From the NCBI RefSeq assembly GCF_009688945.1, contig NZ_AP021874.1:6262001-6326000 (forward strand): 64,000 nucleotides of DNA, in the 5' to 3' direction. This DNA is from Desulfosarcina alkanivorans. GTDB lineage: Bacteria; Desulfobacterota; Desulfobacteria; Desulfobacterales; Desulfosarcinaceae. A program made the position numbers and the translations under genes. Below the pieces are notes generated by a model. That model was not told the origin of the DNA and searched no databases. It saw nothing but the letters and a program-made list of their open reading frames with translations. Positions 60,664 through 64,000 of the stretch are shown here, in pieces; positions within the stretch are counted from its first letter, which is position 1, and each line of letters begins with the position of its first letter.

Positions 60664-60679
60664 CGGAAAAAATTTTCCG
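60664..60679. promoter_or_regulatory. palindrome upstream of the thiD promoter
   Basis: CGGAAAA and TTTTCCG are perfect complements around AA, 25 bases before the -35 element. Possible regulatory site or small hairpin; no THI-box sequence of a TPP riboswitch follows. Confidence 0.4.
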
Positions 60680-60703
60680 GCGTCCGGCCGGCCCTGTTTT
60701 AAG

Positions 60704-60732
60704 TTGACGGCATTACTTTATTTTTATAAATT
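60704..60732 (+). promoter_or_regulatory. candidate thiD promoter
   Basis: TTGACG at 60704-60709 with TATAAA at 60725-60730 (15-base spacer) or TAAATT at 60727-60732 (17-base spacer), about 65 bases before the thiD start codon. Confidence 0.55.
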
Positions 60733-60797
60733 CCAGTCGTTTTTCCCATTGATAGTGTTCCCTCGGCTATCAAAACCGTTTCTCCAAGGAGCAGGAT

Positions 60798-61610
60798 ATG
60801 CGTGTGGCATTGACGATCGCCGGTTCCGATTCATCCGGCGGCGCAGGTATTCAGGCGGATTTAAAGACCTTTCAGGCGCTGGGCGTTTTCGGCATGAGTG
60901 CCGTGACGGCGGTGACGGTGCAAAATACACGAAAGGTATACGATATCCAGGAGATGCGGCCCCGGATAATCCATGATCAGATTACCTGCCTGTTTGACGA
61001 CATCCCTATCCACGCCGTCAAAATCGGCATGGTGGCAAGCATTCCGCTGATCGAGGCCATCGCCGGCGCCCTGGGCACCATTGACCGGCTCCCTCCGGTG
61101 ATCCTGGACCCGGTCATGGTTTCCAAAAGCGGCTACGCCCTGCTGCAGCCCGATGCGCAGGCCGCGCTGGTTCGGCATCTGTTCCCGCTGGCCCGGGTGG
61201 TGACCCCCAACCTGCCCGAGGCCGAGACCCTGCTGGGCAGGAAAATTGCCGATCTCGAAGACATGAAAGCCGCCGCCCGGGAAATTTCAGCGCTGGGGGC
61301 GAAAATGGTGGTGGTCAAGGGGGGGCACCTGAAGCAGGGCAGCGCAACGGATGTGCTTTTTGACGGAGAGGTATTCAGGATGCTGGAGAGCCGTCGCATC
61401 GACACGGAAAACACCCATGGCACCGGGTGCACGTTTTCATCGGCCATTGCGGCTCACATGGCCCGGGGCGAGACGTTTTTCGACGCGGTCGGCCACGCCA
61501 AGGACTATATTACCGGAGCGATTGAAAACGCCTTGTCGCTGGGACGGGGATGCGGTCCCACCCATCACTTTTTTGATCTGTACCGCCGGGCGGGAATGGG
61601 TGTCGGCTGA
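60798..61610 (+). CDS. thiD: hydroxymethylpyrimidine/phosphomethylpyrimidine kinase
   Basis: A 270-residue ribokinase-like protein: VALTIAGSDSSGGAGIQADLKTF at the start, HAVKIGMVAS near 75, VILDPVMVSKSGYALL near 105, VVTPNLPEAETLLG near 135, VVVKGGHL near 170 and the anion-hole/catalytic segment NTHGTGCTFSSAIAAHMARGE near 205 (Cys-containing, as in ThiD). It phosphorylates HMP and HMP-P for thiamine synthesis. AAGGAGCAGGAT precedes the start. No other thi gene is present in the window. Confidence 0.95.
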   Translation: MRVALTIAGSDSSGGAGIQADLKTFQALGVFGMSAVTAVTVQNTRKVYDIQEMRPRIIHDQITCLFDDIPIHAVKIGMVASIPLIEAIAGALGTIDRLPPVILDPVMVSKSGYALLQPDAQAALVRHLFPLARVVTPNLPEAETLLGRKIADLEDMKAAAREISALGAKMVVVKGGHLKQGSATDVLFDGEVFRMLESRRIDTENTHGTGCTFSSAIAAHMARGETFFDAVGHAKDYITGAIENALSLGRGCGPTHHFFDLYRRAGMGVG

Positions 61611-61637
61611 AGGGGAGGGCGGGGGGCGCCCTCCCCT
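61611..61637 (+). terminator. GC-rich hairpin after thiD
   Basis: AGGGGAGGGCG and CGCCCTCCCCT are perfect 11-base complements around GGGGG, starting at the base after the thiD stop. No T-run follows, so it may terminate through pausing or protect the 3' end. Confidence 0.6.
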
Positions 61638-61673
61638 CCGGCACTGCGCCAAGAGCGCACCCAATGATCCGGC

Positions 61674-61868
61674 TCAGGCATATTGCCTCATGTCGGTCCA
61701 TGCGCCATGGCTGCTGCCTGCGCATGGTTGTTGTTTCTGCCGCCGGTCCGCGGTGGTCCGGCGTTCGGGAATGTACCAGTCGTAGGTCAGCACCCGTCGG
61801 TCAAAGCCGCTGCGCCGTTCATCCTCGATCGGCTCGTTTATCGGCAGGGTTATCTTCGCTGTGATCAT
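61674..61868 (-). CDS. small Arg-rich protein with ERR...DRR motifs
   Basis: A 64-residue protein starting at MITAKITLPINEPIED, with AAAGG eight bases upstream; an ATG three codons earlier sits on the AAGG and is less likely. It contains ERRSGFDRRVLTYDWYIPERR and ADRRQ, a spaced repeat of Arg-Arg pairs around an aromatic core. I recall similar short proteins in Desulfobacterota, of unknown role. The rest is polar and probably disordered. Located between thiD and the large surface protein, same strand as the latter. Confidence 0.6.
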   Translation of the reverse strand: MITAKITLPINEPIEDERRSGFDRRVLTYDWYIPERRTTADRRQKQQPCAGSSHGAWTDMRQYA

Positions 61869-61903
61869 CGCCGCCATCCTTTCTGACTGGTCCGGCTGTT
61901 CAT

Positions 61904-64000
61904 TTATGGACGGGCGATTGCCCCCGCCAGGCGGTTAATGCCGCCCTTGATCCACTGCCAGGGACCATTGCCGGCAAGGGACCCCTTTTTGGGGGTGCGG
62001 ATCGTCGATATAAAGCAACCGCCGCCCCCGCCGCCGCCTCCGTCTCCGCTGGTGGTGGTCGGTGGCGCACTGACCGCCGCGGTGGAAAGTCCGGCCGGGT
62101 CTACGATGATGCCGTTGGCGATGCCGTCGGCATCGCCATGGCCGCCATCCTTGACCTCAACGGTCACCGACTGACAGTCGGCGGAAAATACCGCGTGTTC
62201 GGAATAATCCTGCCATCCATCCACCGCATCGTACTTGAACCACGTGGACCCGTCGGGTGCCGCGTCGGAGAGGTGGATGGTCACCAGGGCGCGCTGACCG
62301 GGCTGATCGAGCACCAGCTTGTAGGCCAGCATGGCGGCGGGCAGACGGTCCGGCGTCGTCTCGTCAATTTCAAATTCTGCCGGATCCAGCAGGACCACCT
62401 GTTCGATTTCCGATATGGTGTCTTCGGATGCCACGGCGATTCCCGTGGGCTCACAGTTTCCGGCTGGCGATGAAACGGACCGGGTTACATCGGCCTGAAC
62501 GTCTCCCCCCTCCTGATCGTCGGGGATACCGTTGCCGTCAAGATCATCATCGGCAGCATCGGTGACCAGATAGCTGGCGGCCGACCATTGGGATGCCCGT
62601 CCGCCACTGTCGAAAAACCGTACGCGCCAGTGATAGGTCCGGTCGCCATTGAGCAGCAGAAAGGGGATCCGCAGCTGGTCGAGCCGGCGATCGCTCACCA
62701 CGTCCAGCAGGCAATCCTCCGAACTGGTCTCGTATACCTGCCACTGGGTGGCGATATGGGCATCGCCGTCAGCGTCCGAATAGGCTTCAAGCTTCAGCAC
62801 CGGGTTGCGCGCCACTTGCGCATGGGAAGCCGGTGAGGCCACTGTCGGCTGCCGTGGCGCCGTTCCTGCACCCGGGTCGTCGGGCTCCAGCCCGGCGCGA
62901 TATTCATCACGGTTGTTGATACCGTCCCCGTCCGGGTCGTCGCCGGCATCGTCGCCGGTGGGATTCAGCCCGAACAGGACCTCCCAGTGGTCGGGCATGC
63001 CGTCGTCGTCATCGTCATCATCCTCGACGTCCGGGGTGCCGTCGTTATCGCTGTCCGGATCGGTCGGCGGCGGCGTGGTGTCTTCGGTGTCTCCGGTGAC
63101 GGTCACCCGGCAGGTATCGCTGCCGCTCGCCCCGTCGCTGTCTCGGACGGTCAGCCGGAATTCCAGGGTGGCCGTGTCCGTATCGATCCCGGGGGCCGTA
63201 ACGGCCGGCCGGATGCTGTTGGCCGAAGAGAGAGCGGCCGGCGGTCCGTCGATCTGCTCCCAGAGGAATGAAAGGGTGCTGTCGTCCGGATCGGTCGAGC
63301 CGGATCCGTCCAGGGTAACGGCCAGGTTTTCCCCAACGGACTGATCGTCGCCGGCGTGGGCGGTCGGGGCGTCATTTACCGGGGTGATGCTGACTGCCGC
63401 CTGGGCTGAAGCCGTGTTGCCCCGGCCATCGGAGAGCGTATAGGTGAACGTGTCGGAGACGGTCTCTGCGGAATCGTGGACGTAGGTAAAGCTGCCGTCC
63501 GCGTTCAGGGTGAGCGTGCCGCTGGCAGGGCCGCTGGCCAGTGAAACCGCGAGCGCGTCACCATCGGGGTCGCTGTCGTTGACCAGCACACCGCCGGCGG
63601 CGGCAACGCTCAGGGTGCCGCCTTCGCTGACCGTGTAGCTGTCATCGATGGCGACCGGGGGCTGGCTGGTGGGATCGGCCGGCGTATAATGGACCTCTTG
63701 CGAGTCCGCACTTTCCAGGCTGCCGTCGTAGGCCCGGACCACGAAAAAATAGTCTGTCTGATCGTCGAGATTGCCGATGGTGCAGCCGGTCGCGTTGCCT
63801 TCCCAGTCCGGCTGGCTGTAATCATACAGCTGGTCACTTCTGCGGGCGAAGACGCGATACCCCTCGGGTGCGGGATCATTGGGGTCCCACTGAAGGCTTA
63901 CGCTGGCCGCCAGGGCTGAAACGGCGGTTGTGAGAATTAAAAAAGAAAGGATGACGCTACTGATTCGGGCAGGGGTCAGGTGCCGTTGAATGTTGTGCAT
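61904..64000 (-). CDS. secreted modular surface protein (FN3, cadherin-like, PKD-like, calcium repeats, choice-of-anchor U-type C-terminus)
   Basis: A 698-residue protein. The ATG uses the very last bases of the window, so a start further upstream cannot be excluded, but a good signal peptide follows (ARISSVILSFLILTTAVSALAA). The domain order is: fibronectin-III-like (33-108), cadherin/VCBS-like (115-212, VLVNDSDPDGDALAV), PKD/REJ-like (213-300), then an Asp-rich calcium-binding region (about 310-375, with DNDGTPDVEDDDDDDDGMPD). A beta-domain and a C-terminal choice-of-anchor-like domain (about 515-660) follow. It ends in a run of eight Gly, Cys-Phe-Ile-Ser and a short basic amphipathic tail, a layout used for cell-surface sorting. 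Likely an adhesin or structural surface protein. Confidence 0.85.
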   Translation of the reverse strand: MHNIQRHLTPARISSVILSFLILTTAVSALAASVSLQWDPNDPAPEGYRVFARRSDQLYDYSQPDWEGNATGCTIGNLDDQTDYFFVVRAYDGSLESADSQEVHYTPADPTSQPPVAIDDSYTVSEGGTLSVAAAGGVLVNDSDPDGDALAVSLASGPASGTLTLNADGSFTYVHDSAETVSDTFTYTLSDGRGNTASAQAAVSITPVNDAPTAHAGDDQSVGENLAVTLDGSGSTDPDDSTLSFLWEQIDGPPAALSSANSIRPAVTAPGIDTDTATLEFRLTVRDSDGASGSDTCRVTVTGDTEDTTPPPTDPDSDNDGTPDVEDDDDDDDGMPDHWEVLFGLNPTGDDAGDDPDGDGINNRDEYRAGLEPDDPGAGTAPRQPTVASPASHAQVARNPVLKLEAYSDADGDAHIATQWQVYETSSEDCLLDVVSDRRLDQLRIPFLLLNGDRTYHWRVRFFDSGGRASQWSAASYLVTDAADDDLDGNGIPDDQEGGDVQADVTRSVSSPAGNCEPTGIAVASEDTISEIEQVVLLDPAEFEIDETTPDRLPAAMLAYKLVLDQPGQRALVTIHLSDAAPDGSTWFKYDAVDGWQDYSEHAVFSADCQSVTVEVKDGGHGDADGIANGIIVDPAGLSTAAVSAPPTTTSGDGGGGGGGGCFISTIRTPKKGSLAGNGPWQWIKGGINRLAGAIARP

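Noticed and set aside
60547..60797. TPP riboswitch before thiD
   Set aside because: Only about 65 bases separate the promoter from the start and no THI-box-like CTGAGA pattern is present.
62000..63500. Long open frames opposite the surface protein gene
   Set aside because: They are low-complexity shadows of its Asp/Gly-rich coding sequence.
1..64000. tRNA, rRNA or CRISPR features
   Set aside because: No cloverleaf-like segments with a GGTTCGAATC-type T-arm outside genes, no rRNA-like text and no regularly spaced direct repeats were seen. GGTTCGAACC at 30524 is inside trpD.

Overview
The window is about 64 kb of GC-rich bacterial DNA with dense, often overlapping genes. The gene content suggests an anaerobic Desulfobacterota (deltaproteobacterial), sulfate-reducer-like organism: three non-pyrrolysine MttB-family methyltransferases with a corrinoid protein and a methyl-THF methyltransferase, several sigma-54 activators, many stand-alone receiver proteins, a SulP transporter, FmdB and NifX-like small proteins, and a surface protein with a 'choice-of-anchor U' type C-terminal region. 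This placement rests on gene content alone. No rRNA, tRNA or CRISPR array was seen.

Left part (1-8.6 kb). Housekeeping and repair genes run leftward: a secreted isoaspartyl methyltransferase cut by the window edge, a LUD protein, RidA, TruD, and a zinc-ribbon membrane protein with a HEAGH motif. Next comes a decayed surface-polysaccharide cluster (3.6-8.6 kb). Its PP-loop, PaaK/CapK-like, flippase and glycosyltransferase genes each carry frameshifts, stops or internal deletions, and only an ATP-grasp gene is intact.

8.6-27 kb. This holds PIN-PhoH, NifX-like and FmdB small proteins, a B12/radical SAM/TPR protein, CBS and UspA proteins, and citrate synthase. A six-gene leftward operon follows: TetR, SulP, a cytidylate-kinase-like/receiver fusion, two histidine kinases and a receiver, with a TetR-type palindrome upstream. 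Then come a PEP-synthase-like ATP-binding protein, a PAC2 protein behind a perfect palindrome, and a response regulator.

27-40 kb. The trpEGDCF operon starts with a readable leader peptide (Trp-Trp-Trp-Pro-Trp), so it is probably controlled by attenuation. A palindromic REP-like element sits between trpG and trpD, and trpB/trpA do not follow. A YheU-family gene, nfo, a truncated zinc peptidase, LysM and coiled-coil membrane proteins, and a MoxR-DUF58-transglutaminase operon complete this part.

40-57 kb. This is the most interesting region: about 16 kb of co-directional genes. A PAS/PAS/sigma-54 activator lies upstream of a near-perfect -24/-12 promoter. The promoter leads into a receiver protein, PanB, an opine-dehydrogenase-family protein, three MttB paralogues, an Asp/Glu-racemase-family protein, a complete Liv ABC transporter, a corrinoid protein and a methyl-THF methyltransferase. 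I infer a dedicated uptake and demethylation pathway for an N-methylated amino acid, betaine or opine-like compound feeding the folate C1 pool. The presence of PanB and the opine dehydrogenase is not explained by known MttB systems.

57-64 kb. DinB, a NifA-like sigma-54 activator without nif genes, a membrane-anchored coiled-coil protein, ThiD, a small Arg-rich protein, and a 698-residue secreted modular protein whose start codon lies exactly at the right edge.
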